Shown piece after piece: positions 36,345 through 47,500 of a stretch of 60,949 nt of DNA. Under the pieces are notes generated by a model. That model worked only from the letters and a program-made list of their open reading frames with translations, made no database searches and had not been told where the DNA came from. This DNA comes from Welwitschia mirabilis (Eukaryota > Gnetophyta > Gnetopsida > Welwitschiales): NCBI GenBank assembly GCA_051453625.1, contig JBOZIK010000001.1, positions 161,038,337 to 161,099,285 on the forward strand. The letters are read 5' to 3'. Within the stretch, counting starts at the first letter, position 1; each line of letters starts with the position of its first letter. The position numbers and the translations under genes are program-made.

Positions 36345-36345
36345 A

Positions 36346-36350
36346 GTTAT
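36346..36350. repeat. Target site duplication of gypsy solo LTR, right
   Basis: GTTAT, identical to 33518-33522. Confidence 0.85.
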
Positions 36351-36905
36351 TGTATATCCTTGAGGAAAAGAGTTTGCTACCTTGTGAAGAACATCTTATA
36401 TTATGTTGTTGTATTTCCTTGAGAGGAAGAGTTTAATACATTATGATGAGCATCTCAAATTATATTATTGTATTTCTCTAAGGATAAGAATGTGATGCCT
36501 TACTAAGAAACTCTCATTTTATTGTAAGATTGATGATGCATCAAAAACACTATTTCCTTGAGAAAAAGAGAGTGATACCTTATGAAGAGACTGTTATTTT
36601 ATTGTAATATTAGTGGTGCACAAAAACCATTATTTCCCTAAGGGAAATATAGTTCCACCTTATAAGGAGAATCTCATATTGTTGTAAAGTTAGTGGTATA
36701 CTAAAAGACTACTATTTCTTATAGGTCAAAAATTTCTCAAGGTGTGAGAGGAAGCTACCCTCTGTGTGTAAATGTACCTAGGTTAGGGAACCACATTATC
36801 TTGATAAGGTGTTTATTTTATTATGATTTTAAATTCTATTATTGATTAAATTTTTTATTAATAGAATTTATTCATCCCTTCCCTTTGAGTTCAATGATTC
36901 TTAGA

Positions 36906-36917
36906 TGGTATTAGAGT
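36906..36917 (+). other. Copia-2 primer-binding site
   Basis: TGGTATTAGAGT, two bases after the LTR end. It is one C-to-T from the initiator Met site seen in Copia-1. Confidence 0.82.
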
Positions 36918-36964
36918 GGATGCTTATGAAAAGGAGTAACCTCCTTCCATGAATAATGAAAGGG

Positions 36965-37960
36965 GTACCATCTGTTAGACCTCCACTATTCAATATAATA
37001 AACTATGCCTATTTAAAGGTGAGGAAGTAGGTTACTTATAGTCTTTTAAGTTTTAGATATGATAAAGCATATAAGAAGGATATGCAAATCCTATAGAAAC
37101 CATAACAGATGTTACAGGTAACATAATCACATAGGTTAAGCAAAGAAAAGATTGTAAAGATAAAGAGAAAGAATCATACATGTATGATTCAAAAGAAAAA
37201 AAAAGCTCTTTATTTAGCTCTAAAAATAAGGAGTTTAATAGAATAGTAGATTACAAGATGACATAAGAGGTTTAGAATATTTTTAGATAAATATCTAAAG
37301 GCACTTCTATTGTGAAATAATTAAAGCTTATTGTATAAAAGAACTAGTTTGAAAATCTTAAGATGAACAATGGAGAGATAGTTCATGAGGATTTTACTAG
37401 AGTATCTAAAATTATGAATGTAATATAAGGCATTGACAAAAGTGTTCTAGAATCTAAGGTAATACAAACACTTATTAGATCTTTAACTTCGAAATATAGG
37501 CCCAAACTATAGCCATAGAAGAGTTAAGAGATTTCAACTTCATGAAGATAAAAGAACTTCAAAGTGTATTATCAACCTATGAAATGAATCTTATACAAGA
37601 TGATGTCTTTAAAAAACAAGCATTTGCTATTAAGACAAGTAAAAGCACAAAAAAGAGTTCAAAAAAAAAAAAAAGGAAAAGAAAGAATAAAAAGAAGATA
37701 ACTCTGATGATGAAGTAGATGAGGAACTTACCCTTATCACAAGAAGAGTAAAGGGACTTCTTTCACACAAGTACAGCTAAAGTAAGTACTTAGAAGATAA
37801 TCCAAATTTCAAGATAAAGGTAAGTTTAAAGGTAAGTATTCTGATAATACTTCTTTCTATTCTAAATTCAATATTTCCAAATTAGAATTTTGGGTATATA
37901 GAGGACAATCACATATAGCCTTGGAGCATCCAAGTGCTAACAAAATACAAGAAATGGAAT
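36965..37960 (+). pseudogene. Copia-2 gag remnant
   Basis: Aligned to Copia-1, the start codon ATG has become GTA at 36965. SVRPPLFN and NYAYLKVRK follow, with the usual Trp now Leu. MNNGEIVHEDFTRVSKIMNV near 37360 and LIRSLTSKYRPKL near 37470 are the typical UBN2 capsid motifs. A basic stretch (SSKKKKRKRKNKKK) precedes the zinc knuckle near 37880-37940, which reads FWVYRGQSHIALEHPSAN: the His is kept but all three Cys are lost. Stops are frequent. In life, Gag coats the RNA and forms the virus-like particle. Confidence 0.75.
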
Positions 37961-37989
37961 AAATAAGGAGTCAAGAAATAAAAAATATT

Positions 37990-38690
37990 TCTTCATAGGA
38001 GGAATGATGATGAAGAAGCAATAAAAGAAGAAACGTCTGATGATGAAAAATACCATCCTTTCTATATGACTATTATACATTTCAAGAGGAAAATGAGACA
38101 GAAGAAGAGTATGAATTAGAAAGTGAAGTGATATACGTATGAATATTCAATAAAGATACAATCTAATTTTTGAAGAGTTTGTTAAATTGAAAAAGGTATT
38201 TAGTAAGATGAAGAAATTACTTCATACTCATGAAGAAGCTTATGAATAAGAAAATAATGTTTGTAATAAATAATCCTCTAACAACTCAGCTCTTAAAGCT
38301 AGGATTAGTAGACTAACATGTGATTTAAATAATCTAAGACAAAAACTATTAGATTCAAGAAAAATCAATGAAAAATTTACCTAAGAAAAGGAGACATTGA
38401 ATATCATTCTTGGATAATGTAGAAGTTCAAATGAAAAAAGTGGCTTAAGACATAATGAGGCCTCTACTAATACATCAACATATTTATTTTAAAAATAAAA
38501 TTATAAACCAAGGTATGAGCATTTAATATTTATAAATAATATTATTTATTATTATTTTTATAATAGAGATCATTATTAATATTAGTGCCCAATGGAATTA
38601 AAAAACATGTGTTACACTTATAATGCCAAGAGGCCTAGTAGAATGGTATAACATTTTGTGCAAGATAAATCAAGAAAAGTACTCATATCA
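37990..38690 (+). pseudogene. Copia-2 acidic and coiled-coil linker between gag and protease
   Basis: Reads MTIIHFKRK in one frame near 38065, then heptad-like ALKARISRLTCDLNNLRQKL near 38290-38350. It matches Copia-1 5429-5790. Such linkers are usual in SIRE-like copia elements. Confidence 0.55.
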
Positions 38691-38742
38691 AAAGAAATAC
38701 CAATACTTTTAGCAAAAATTGAATTTAGAGCAGTGAATAAGT

Positions 38743-39290
38743 AGGCTTGGTACATTGACAATGGATGCTCAAGGCACGTGACTAAAGATAAAACCAACTA
38801 CACTACAGTGGTAGAATAAGAAAAAGGAATTGTAATCTTTAGAGACAACACAAAAGCAATGATCAAAGGTATTAGTACTATTAGAGGAGGAAATCTACTA
38901 GAGATAATACAATATTTTTAGTGTAAGTTGACTTTGAAATGTGAAGTTTTCTATTACCTTTATAGAAGATGATTGTGTTATTATATAATAAAATTCTATT
39001 AAATACTTTATTTGTTGATATAAGGAAGTTAAATGTTTACATCACTACTTTGCAATATATTTCTAATAATAGAACCAAATTTTTATTAAGCAAAATAGGA
39101 GAAATAGAGCCTTAGTATAATAGTTTTATAAATATAAAAAAATATTTAATTAAAATATTACCTAAAAAAAAATGGTAAGAGGATTTTCCAAGTTAAAAGG
39201 ACTTAATAATTAAATTTGTGAAGCATGCAAAAAGGGAAGTAAACAGGAAAAGTCTTGGAAAGAAAAGGATTTAATATAATACTAAAAGCT
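38743..39290 (+). pseudogene. Copia-2 protease and pre-integrase remnant
   Basis: AWYIDNGCSRHVTKDK is at 38745-38790. The catalytic triad D-S-G is D-N-G (AGT to AAT), so it would be inactive. GISTIRGGN follows near 38865. A weak pre-integrase reading near 39100-39270 ends in a GFNIILKAQQ-like peptide, where pol stops abruptly. The sequence then jumps to the match of Copia-1 beyond the RNase H end (about 9060), so some 2.3 kb of pol is deleted. Confidence 0.68.
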
Positions 39291-39349
39291 CAACAAAGAC
39301 ATCATGATGCATTATATCTATGATTAACTTAGTGATATGTTCACAAACC

Positions 39350-39904
39350 ATATAGGTACTAAAAGGTTTACAAGGTTATACAAGAACATGGAGATTGCAA
39401 TTTGTCTAATTAAATAAGTTAATATGTAACATCCTTTAAACTCTCAACTCCATATTATATTGCTCTTATGAGTTGAAATTATATTTAAATGTAGTAATAG
39501 TTAAATTATGTACTTGTTATTTACATTTTCAAAGAGGTATCTTTATGATTGTATTAGTAATAGAATATTTTAAAATTTCTAGAACTTTCATGACATACAT
39601 CTTTGTTTTTATAGATGTCTAGCATAAAGATTCTTTTAGATTTATAGATGTCTTTGAAGTAGATATCTTAAGTTTTATAGACATATTCAAAGGTTAAATA
39701 TTCCTCTCAGAGGATTTTTTAGGCCTGATTTTCTTAGATTTCATTACCAAAATGTAGTGGATTTATGAGACATCTTCACAATGAGTAAGCATAGATTTAT
39801 TTTTTGCATAGGTGCATATTTTCCATTATTTATTCATATTTTAGTTATTTTTTATTCATAGGTTCTGTATATCTTATAAAATTATTAGAAAAACATTGAC
39901 TAGT
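39350..39904 (+). other. Copia-2 post-pol untranslated stretch
   Basis: It matches Copia-1 9090-9400 at its left end and contains AGATGTCT/AGACAT words near 39600-39690 like those in the LTR. No ORF is present. Confidence 0.5.
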
Positions 39905-41690
39905 AATTAAAAAGGTAAAGAACAAGCTTTAGAACCTCAAATATCTTAGTGTAAGCCTCATTTTCATCATGAGTCAATAAAAAAAAGATATAGCACTTGA
40001 ATAAGAAACATATAACTATAGAAAGATCCTTTAAATTTTAGAGATAGCAAAAAGATCATTTTGTGACCTAGTTTACTTAACTTAGTTGGGAAATAATTAT
40101 TTAGTTGGACTAGAGAATACAAGATTTAGTGATGAGGAAGTTTTATGCTAGCATCCAAAAGATAGATAATAGCATAGGTGCCTCTTAAACTTAGATCAGA
40201 GGTACTTAATTGCATCTTATTCTTAGTTTTATAAATTTATTACTTGACATAGATGATTCTTAAGTGCCTAAATTATATATGTATTCATTTAAAGAAATTT
40301 TTGCTTCAAGAGATCTCAATGTGTCAAGGAGAATCATGAGTAATATTCAATTTAGACATACTAAAATGAATTTTTTAACAAATATAAATAGAAAAGATAT
40401 GATTCTAGATGCCTCTATTCTTAGTTAATCACATTATATAATATTTTAGTCAAAGGTAATAGCTACATTTATTATAAACCTATGCAAACATTTGTTTTTG
40501 TCTTGTCTGCTTACTAGGTTGAAGATAGATTTGAGTTTTATCTTGTATATGAATATTATTTATCTATTTCATAAGCATTAGACTTTGGATTACCCTTATC
40601 TTATTAGTTTAATTATTAGCAGTGTTAGCATAGTAGTTTCATAAGTAAATCTTATTTATTAAAATAAAATTCTTGCTAAATTTAGTAAAAAATGAAGAAT
40701 GCCATACCACTAGACAAAGGCATAAGTAGAAGTCCTTCATAATTTCAAAGATCTTACTTCACTACTATACATAGCTCATCATTAGTTAAGAAAGAATTAA
40801 AGGTAATAGCAAAAATGGTTGAAAATATTAGTAGAAATTTGTTGAGGTTAAAGAAACATAGGTCTATAGTAGCTAGTGAAAGAAATACACTAGTAGAGAG
40901 TTAGAAATTCATGAGGACTTCCAAATTGAAAGAATTAGAAGAAAAATTAAAAGAAGAATCACTTCTAGCTCCATAGAAAACATGTTATGACTCTAGTAGA
41001 GTAATTGATAGTAGTGATTCTATAGAAGAGTAATTAGGAGATGAGGTATAGATTCAGGGGGAGTATCAAATTCCCATGGAGGCATAGGTATAGGAGGAGT
41101 AATAGGCTCCTAGTCTATTATAATAAAGGCAGCAACAAGAGATAGAGTCTAAGAGCTTAGATGTTCAACCTCTTATCTTTCATTATATATGTTATAAGAT
41201 ACCAATTCATCATTCTTCTTAGCCATCTTTACTTCTTAAACCCTCTTCAGCATCACACTTAGTATCTTCACCTCCATTGGATATACCATTTTTACCTTCA
41301 TCTCATATAGAACCTTTTCTTATGTTATCACTTTTCACCATTTAATACCATCATCCTTTATAGAACTACCATAATCAGCTTATTTGGAACATGCATTACT
41401 TCTCAAATGTACTAATGTATGGGGAGACAAGCATATGAGGGCCTAAATAAGACATCTGAATGTCCTTTTAGGAAACACCATACTCCATCATCTACATCCT
41501 CATCATCTTATACCCTTTAGACTTCCAACATATATGATAGCGACGATGACAATGATGAAAAGGAAGAAGGCATACATTACACTTATGAGGGAAATAAGTT
41601 TAAGAAAACTAGTGGAGAAGTAATCATAATTAGTTGCATTCAGTTAGATACATTGACTTTTAACATGAGAACATTTTTTGGGCATGGAGT
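39905..41690 (+). pseudogene. Copia-2 accessory ORF remnant (possible plant transposon protein)
   Basis: Several linked readings suggest a former ORF: a basic start (KGKEQALEPQ near 39915), FCDLVYLT and LVGLENTRFSDEEVL near 40060-40150, KGNSYIYYKPMQTFVFVLSA near 40455-40515, then ELEEKLKEESLLAP near 40935. A Gln/Pro/Ser-rich tail spans about 41045-41340, where many TAG and TAA codons sit in a Gln-rich context. The layout, a globular part followed by a coiled coil and a Gln/Pro tail, fits proteins annotated as putative plant transposon protein. Position after pol matches the env-like slot of SIRE-type copia. The family call is weak. Confidence 0.38.
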
Positions 41691-42013
41691 ACTTATCTTT
41701 AAGATGATGGATTAAATCCATAACTGATATCATTATTTATTAATAATTACTCTTAATATTTTGGCATATATTATCATACTTTCTCATATCTACCATTGTT
41801 GTTATTTGACACTTTTTGTTAACACATACTGTTGTTATCTTTTCTATTAATACACTTCTATATTTTAATATTATGTCTTGTTGATATATTTCCAAAATAT
41901 TATACTCTAATTTTTATTGTTAGCACATTATCATGAGCATAATTTTTATGATTAGTTATCCAAGTGGTTATTCAAGTGATTATTCAAGTGATTATTCAAG
42001 TGGTTAAAATGTT
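41691..42013 (+). other. Non-coding stretch before Copia-3
   Basis: AT-rich. A short tandem of CAAGTGGTTATT / CAAGTGATTATT lies at 41960-42005 (four copies of about 13 bases). It joins 48951 when Copia-3 is removed. Confidence 0.5.
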
Positions 42014-42018
42014 TTTGT
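42014..42018. repeat. Target site duplication of Copia-3, left
   Basis: TTTGT. The partner TTTAT at 48946-48950 differs by one G-to-A. Confidence 0.65.
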
Positions 42019-42179
42019 TATTGAATTATGAATTGCCAATTGATGTCAAAATAATGTTTTCTATGTAGCGAAATTTCTTATATCTTATGTAGAAAATATT
42101 AATTACTTGTAGGTCAAAATATAGAGTAATGTATGTCACAGTTTAATCCTAAAACCTATTAAGTAAGGGGTGATTGGAC

Positions 42180-42500
42180 TTCTAAGGGGTCGGTTGCATC
42201 TAGAGAAAACTCTCAGAAATGAACTGAATTGAGAGAAGTCGACCAAACTTCTAAGGGGTTAACTAGGACTGTAAACCTAAGAACTAGTACTCCTGAACTA
42301 ATCATTAAGGGGTCAATTAGACCTATGATAAGACAACTGGACATGAACACTGTGCATCTAATACTCCTAAACCAATCATCGAGGAGTGGACTAAACACTT
42401 AAGGAGTTGACTAGACTTGAGAATTGAGTATCAATACTTTACACCCAATCAATAAGGAATCAATCAAATTCTTGAGAAGTCAATTGAACCTAATTTAGAA
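42180..42500 (+). repeat. 74-bp tandem array in the Copia-3 5' LTR
   Basis: Units show CCTGAACTAATCATTAAGG at 42292, CCTAAACCAATCATCGAGG at 42366, and a third near 42440, giving a period of 74. Each unit carries a GGTCAACTAGACC-like half-palindromic word. The 3' LTR (47690-48000) and the Copia-4 LTR have the same array. Confidence 0.75.
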
Positions 42501-42794
42501 AAACTGAGATGGATTTTATTAGGTCCAAGTGGATGATCAAATAGATATGCTAGTAACCAGATGAGCAGTTGACAGAATCTTGAGCGGTCAACTGGACATG
42601 AATTTGTAAGAAACTAGGGTGATCAAAAATTTCACTCAGGTGACCTGTTTAAGTGAAGATACCAAGAGGGATCGATTAGATGTTTAAGGAGTCAACCAAC
42701 TAAAACAAAAACACAAATTTTATATTTGTTATGTAGCTATTTTATGATCTTTGAAAGTGCATTTTCACTTGTAATAATCCTAAAAACCTTTTAT

Positions 42795-42803
42795 TATAAA
42801 TAG
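42795..42803 (+). promoter_or_regulatory. TATA box of the Copia-3 5' LTR
   Basis: TATAAATAG followed by CCAAGAG, identical in context at 48309-48317 in the 3' LTR and, inverted, at 58340-58348 in Copia-4. Confidence 0.65.
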
Positions 42804-43386
42804 CCAAGAGTAAAATAACTATAGAACCTTTTACCAGACTATTGAACTTGTGGATTTGTATCTTTATATACAAAGTCAGATCTATAGCACTGTTATTTTT
42901 AGATTGTATCATCTTTAGGAGAAGTATACCATTAATTTTATTAAGATAAATAATAAGTGATAATAGTGCACATGGGTATTCTATCATCACTAACATGATT
43001 TCTTGTAAAAGGATGGGACTAAGCCTATAGAAAAAGTTTGTTTGTAAAGGTTGAGATTGAGCCTTTAAAAAAAGTCTGTTAGTAAAGTTTACAGGTGAAC
43101 CTATAATACCTTGAAGAGTTTAATGAAGATCTGAATCATGCTTGGATAGAAGCTGATCATTAAGAGTGGATTAAGAGGTTTTTCCAAACCACCATGAAAC
43201 TTACATGCATGTGACTGATATTTCTATGCTTCTTATTTTTTAATTTTTTAGAAGACTTTAAATATTTTTATGCATAAGGATTTTTTTTAGTGATTCCTTT
43301 TCAAGCAAAGTATTTTTATTTGAAGATTATTCATTAACTTTTTAGAATCCTATTCATGCCCCCATCTAGGATTTTAATCCTATAAT

Positions 43387-43398
43387 TAGTACTAGAGC
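43387..43398 (+). other. Copia-3 primer-binding site (decayed)
   Basis: TAGTACTAGAGC, followed by TAAG, aligns with TGGTATCAGAGC. Confidence 0.6.
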
Positions 43399-43450
43399 TA
43401 AGTTGAGTTCCTATTAAGATTTTAACTAATCTAGACTTTAGAACTAGAAA

Positions 43451-44563
43451 ATGAGTAATCCTTTTGATGGCTTTTCTACTAGTCATTTACCTTTTTCTGA
43501 TGGATTAAATTATGCTTATTGGAAAAACCAAATGAAAATCTTCCTTAGATTCCTAGATGCAGATATTAAATAGGTTATTTATAAGGGTATAGTATGTCTA
43601 CTTTAGTAAAAATCAATGCAAATGATAATACCATTTTAGTTTCAAAAATCTGAGATCAGTGGACTACCATAGATAAAACGAAAGCCATAACAAGTACCCA
43701 TGCTCTTATTGATATATTTTGTATAGTTTGGATAGATGAATTTAAACGCATTGTAAATTGTGAACATGTAATAAAAGCATGAGGTGTTATTAAAGTTGCT
43801 CATGAAGAAACATCCACAGTTAATCAAGCCAAGCTTTAAATGCTTATCTCAAAATTTAAAGACATTTATATGGATAAGGAGAAGATTTTTTAGGAGTTCT
43901 TTACCAGACTTACCAACATCTCAATTTCATAACAAGTCTAGGAGAGCGATTAGATGAAAAAAGGTTGTTAAAAAGATGTTGAGATTGCTTCCAAAGAGAT
44001 TTAAATCAAAGATCATAATAATCAAAGAAATTAAGAACATAAAAATAATGGCACTAGAAGAGCTTCAAGGTAATTTGCAAACATATGAATTAAAATTTTC
44101 TAAAGATAAGAAGAAATATATTACTTTGAAGTGTATGTAGGAAGAATATAGGTTAGAGAAATTAGATGAAGATTTACATGATGATGAAGTTGTTCTCCTA
44201 GCAAGAATATTTAAGAAATTCTTGCATAAAAGAAAAAAGGAAGGGGATCCAAGTAGAAGTATGAAAAGAGGACATCCAAAGTATAGGAAGAAGCAAGATA
44301 AAAGAAAAGAGATCTAATGCTACACTTGTAAAGGCTTTAGAAATATGGAAAATAAGGGCCTGAAAAATAAAAGAGATCATAAAAAATTAAATATTTCTTC
44401 ATTTATTATAATATGGGATAATGTGGATGAGGATGGTAATAGTAGTTCAGGTCAAGAATCAGATGGAGATAGAAGACTATCTTTTATGGCAATTCTGCCT
44501 TCACTTCAGAATTTACCTAGCTCATTGGAACCTAATGAATTGGATGTTATTAATGAAGAATAG
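43451..44563 (+). pseudogene. Copia-3 gag remnant
   Basis: ATG at 43451 opens MSNPFDGFSTSHLPFSDG, then NYAYWKNQMKIFL, the classic copia gag start. UBN2-type readings follow: LRLLPKRFKSKIIIIKE near 43980 and MALEELQGNLQTYEL near 44047. The zinc knuckle near 44319 begins CYTCKGFRN but has lost its His and last Cys. An open stretch 44345-44563 continues into an acidic Ser-rich region and MAILPSLQNLPSSLEPNE. The frame shifts several times. Gag would be the one structural protein this element could supply. Confidence 0.8.
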
Positions 44564-44645
44564 AATGATCTAGAAGAGACTTGTCAAGAACTATACTTGG
44601 AATTTGAAAAGTTATTAAAGAGAATAAATGATTTGAATAAGATTA

Positions 44646-44655
44646 NNNNNNNNNN
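44646..44655. other. Assembly gap (10 N)
   Basis: A run of ten N in the coiled-coil stretch between gag and protease of Copia-3. Such a short run suggests a scaffolding estimate or ambiguous consensus. Confidence 0.97.
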
Positions 44656-45091
44656 AGAATCAAAGTATAAAAAGATCAAATTTGAAAATTTTGATCTTAT
44701 TTTACAAGTAAAAGATTTTTTTTTATTAATAAAATTTCTAGTGGTTCTTACAAATTAGAAAACATTCTTAGGGTTTGGAAACCTTTGGTAATAAGTTAGG
44801 TATTAGATTCATTCCTCAAAATCCTCAAAGTCAGAAAAAATAGGTAACGTGCTAAAGTAAGTTCATGTCTAAAGTTACTTATTATTTCTATGGTAAGACA
44901 AGACATTGAAAACTTTTTTACATGGATAGAATGTTAATGTTATTTTTAAATTCAATTAGTTCTTTTCATTTTAAATTTATTTCAAAAAGAGGTGTATCAT
45001 ATAAGTCTAAGAAGACCAAGTGAGTAAAAGCTAATGATTTAAAAAGTCTCTTAACTTAAATAACTTTTAAGATCTTAAATGGTAGTAGCTG

Positions 45092-45600
45092 TACTTGGAT
45101 AGTGGATGCTCAAGACACATGACAAGAGATAAATATAGTTTCAAATAGTTAAGCAACTTTGATGGATGAGAAGTTACTTTTGATAATAATAGAAGAGAAA
45201 AATTCAAAGGTATCAGAAGTATAGATGGAGGTAACTCACCTAGAATTAATGAAGTTTTATATGTTAATGGTTTAAAGAATAATTTATTGAGTATTAGCCA
45301 AATATATAACAATGGTCATAAGGTAGTTTTTAATAATTCTAAATGTAAAATTTTTCATGGCAAATTAAAAGATGTTATCCTTAGAGAAAATAGAATAGAC
45401 AATGTCTATAGTATAGATTAATTATTTTCCCTATGTTATTTTTTTCATGTTGCTTATGAAGAGCTTTGAAATAAATAATTAGATCATGTTAATTATAAAG
45501 TTAAAAAAGAAAATAATACTATGAATTTTATTAATACAGAACATCAATTGATAGATACTACTATGAAATCCATAAATTATGATATTTTTCTTCATCACTA
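45092..45600 (+). pseudogene. Copia-3 protease and pre-integrase remnant
   Basis: YLDSGCSRHMTRDKYSF starts at 45092, with the catalytic D-S-G intact (45098-45106). GIRSIDGGNSPRINEVLYV and GLKNNLLSISQIYNNGHKV follow near 45210-45325, the conserved end of the copia protease region. NVYSID and a decayed HVNYKV near 45400-45500 are the start of the GAG-pre-integrase domain. Pol then stops near 45600. Compared with Copia-1, all of the integrase core, RT and RNase H are gone. Confidence 0.78.
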
Positions 45601-45969
45601 AAATAAACTAGGGGTTAACTCACCATTCTCTACTGATTGTAGGATGGTCAACTAGGTTTATGATTCGATTGACTAGAGCAGTCAGTTGATTAGCCTAAAA
45701 GCCCAGTCACCTAGATGTTTTTTAACACTATAGATCCATGTCTTGATGAGTCAATCAAAACTCTATTCGGTCAACCAAACCTAAAGGGTTATAGTGTGAA
45801 AGTACCATCAGCAGAACTAATTTATTTATTGAAATCAACCTAATCAGCCTTCTCTATAAAAGAACATAACATCCAAACCCTTTTCATTGTGTTCTAATCT
45901 TATGTTTCTTCTAGATCTAGTAATTTTTTTGGATTTATCTTATTTTTAAGCTCCTGTCAAGAATTTGCA
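45601..45969 (+). promoter_or_regulatory. LTR-like spacer with TATA box before the accessory ORF
   Basis: GGTCAACTAGG, GTCACCTAGAT and GGTCAACCAAACC resemble the GGTCAACTAGACC words of this family's LTR array. TATAAAAG at 45855-45862 lies 108 bases before the ORF start at 45970. This looks like an internal promoter derived from an LTR fragment, serving the downstream ORF. Confidence 0.5.
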
Positions 45970-47023
45970 ATGGTTGAGGGACCCTCCAAGAGAAGAAGCA
46001 AGGAAGTTAAAACTAGAGATCCTTCTTATTTCTACTGAGGAATGTTTAAAGATGCTTAGGAAAAGTTCTTTGAGAAGTTTGAGAAGAAACCTATATACCA
46101 AAAAAGGTATGTTGCTACTTCAGAGCTTAAAGAGCTTAGATATGTGATCCAATTTTTGTGAGATTAGGATCTATATTATTTTATTAATGTTTTAGGTTTA
46201 GCTTATTCTTTAATTATTATAATATTCTATTGTAATGCTTCTTATGATATTGAATCTGAAACCTTCGAAATCCTAGTTTTGGAAAAGAGGGTAAAAAATA
46301 TTGCCAAATTCATTGTGGCTATTATTGATCTTTTAAGACAAAACTATGAGAAGTTTGACTTCTTCTTGACTCCATGAAAGATAAGGTAGTAGTTACAAGA
46401 TAGCTGTGTGATAAGTTCCATAGCTATAAGCATACCCTTTTCACTTCTTTTCCTACTCCTAACTACCATTTTTTTAACTTAATTTTTACCTATAAATTTT
46501 TACTTTTGGTGGGATATCATGATGAGTCCTTTAACTATAGGGCCTATTTGATGTACTTCATATGGACTAGGCACTTCATTGATGTTCCTGCCATTATATT
46601 AAAGAATATGTTTTCTTAGTTAAAGTACCATATAATTAGGGCTTTATCCTACTCTATGTTAATTGCTAATATGTGCCATTATTATTAAGTAATTTTTAAT
46701 ATAAAGCTTGAAACCCTTCAACCTATGTAATCCATTAGGCATGTGACATTGTCTCACATGCATATCTTTGCTTCTTCAAAGAAGTCCTTTAAATTTCCTT
46801 CTTTCAAGAAAGCCTTCCCAAAAAAGATACTTTCATACTTGAGATGGATTAACTCTTATACCAGGCATATGAAGGAAGCTCTCATTGTAGCTGGGTATAA
46901 GATTACTGATACTTCTGAGGAAGTAGGAAGTTCATCACAGAAGGTAGCTAAATAAGAGGAAGAGAAAGAAGAAGAAGATTTTGAAGAAGAGTCTAAAGAA
47001 GAGGAAGAAGAGGAATCTAATTA
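45970..47023 (+). pseudogene. Copia-3 accessory ORF (putative plant transposon protein-like)
   Basis: ATG at 45970 opens MVEGPSKRRSKEVKTRDPSY. The reading continues with VATSELKELRYVIQFL, YYFINVLGLAYS, FYCNASYDIESETF and KRVKNIAKFIVAII. It ends (open 46743-46955, after a frameshift) in MHIFASSKKSFKFPSF, LSYLRWINSYTRHMKEALIV and an acidic Glu-rich tail to about 47023. The FYxN core followed by a V.GK.V.F-like pattern is that of proteins annotated as putative plant transposon protein, which I recall as Pfam PF20167. The function of that family is unknown. The minus-strand ORF 59892-60897 is its homologue. Length would be about 350 residues. Several stops are present. Confidence 0.68.
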
Positions 47024-47488
47024 GATCTTTTCTCTATGCTTATGTTTTTTTCCTTCTTACTTGTGTGTTTTTCTTTCCTTTGCTATTGATATTAAAAGAG
47101 GGAGAAATAGTTGTATTACTTATGTTTTTTAGTTATATTTGCTCTTGATAAGAAGTTTTAATATGTACTGCTTACCTTAATGTAATAGAAATGAAATCAT
47201 TTTTCATAATTTTTATCCAAAATTTATAGTGTACTATTATTTTTTATGAACTAAATTTCTGATATATCTCAAGGTTGTTAAATTATCCATGATTAAAATG
47301 TTATTTATCATATATATTTTTGGCACTTAAAATTATCTTTAAGTTTGAACACAATTTGAGATCTTATCAAAATATGTATATTGATATAAAAGGTTTAATA
47401 TTTTTGCAAAGATTGATAGGCATTTTATGAGGGGAAGTTTTTTCAAATACAATATTTTTCAACTAAGGGAATGTTTGCCATCAATGTT
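47024..47488 (+). other. Copia-3 3' untranslated stretch
   Basis: No ORF. A purine-rich TTAAAAGAGGGAGAAA near 47090-47106 looks like an extra polypurine tract about 400 bases ahead of the real one. Confidence 0.5.
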
Positions 47489-47500
47489 AAAGAGGGATAT
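47489..47500 (+). other. Copia-3 polypurine tract
   Basis: AAAGAGGGATAT directly precedes TGTTGAATCATG, the 3' LTR start. Confidence 0.8.

Larger units (their letters stand above)
33523..36345 (+). mobile_element. Gypsy-type solo LTR inside the Copia-2 5' LTR
   Basis: About 2.8 kb from TATCACATTC (decayed TGTCACATTC) to GGGCATTACA, flanked by perfect GTTAT duplications and lacking any internal region. Solo LTRs arise by recombination between the two LTRs of one element. It shares termini and the CATACTGGGGGCTATGG-type module (near 35113) with the LTR at 22590-25020. Special features are a 29-bp dimeric array (34624-34955), an N gap at 35899-35984, and two terminal units with primer-site motifs. 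Confidence 0.85.
32335..36903 (+). repeat. Copia-2 5' LTR, interrupted
   Basis: Starts TGTTGGTAAATC and ends GATTCTTA (ancestral GATCCTCA). The copia parts are 32335-33522 and 36346-36903; the rest is a gypsy solo LTR. U3 carries many AGACATCT/AGATGTCT words (about 32500-32705). A minisatellite with units of about 57 bp crosses the insertion site. Confidence 0.86.
42019..43384 (+). repeat. Copia-3 5' LTR
   Basis: Begins TATTGAATTATG (ancestral TGTTGAATCATG) and ends AATCCTATA. It contains a tandem array of about 74-bp units with AGGGGTCGACTAGACC-like words (about 42180-42500) and a TATA box, TATAAATAG, at 42795-42803. Confidence 0.85.

Noticed and set aside
42213-42996. Minus-strand frames in the Copia-3 5' LTR
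   Set aside because: They are antisense to the LTR array and U5. No family match, and the LTR assignment is firm.
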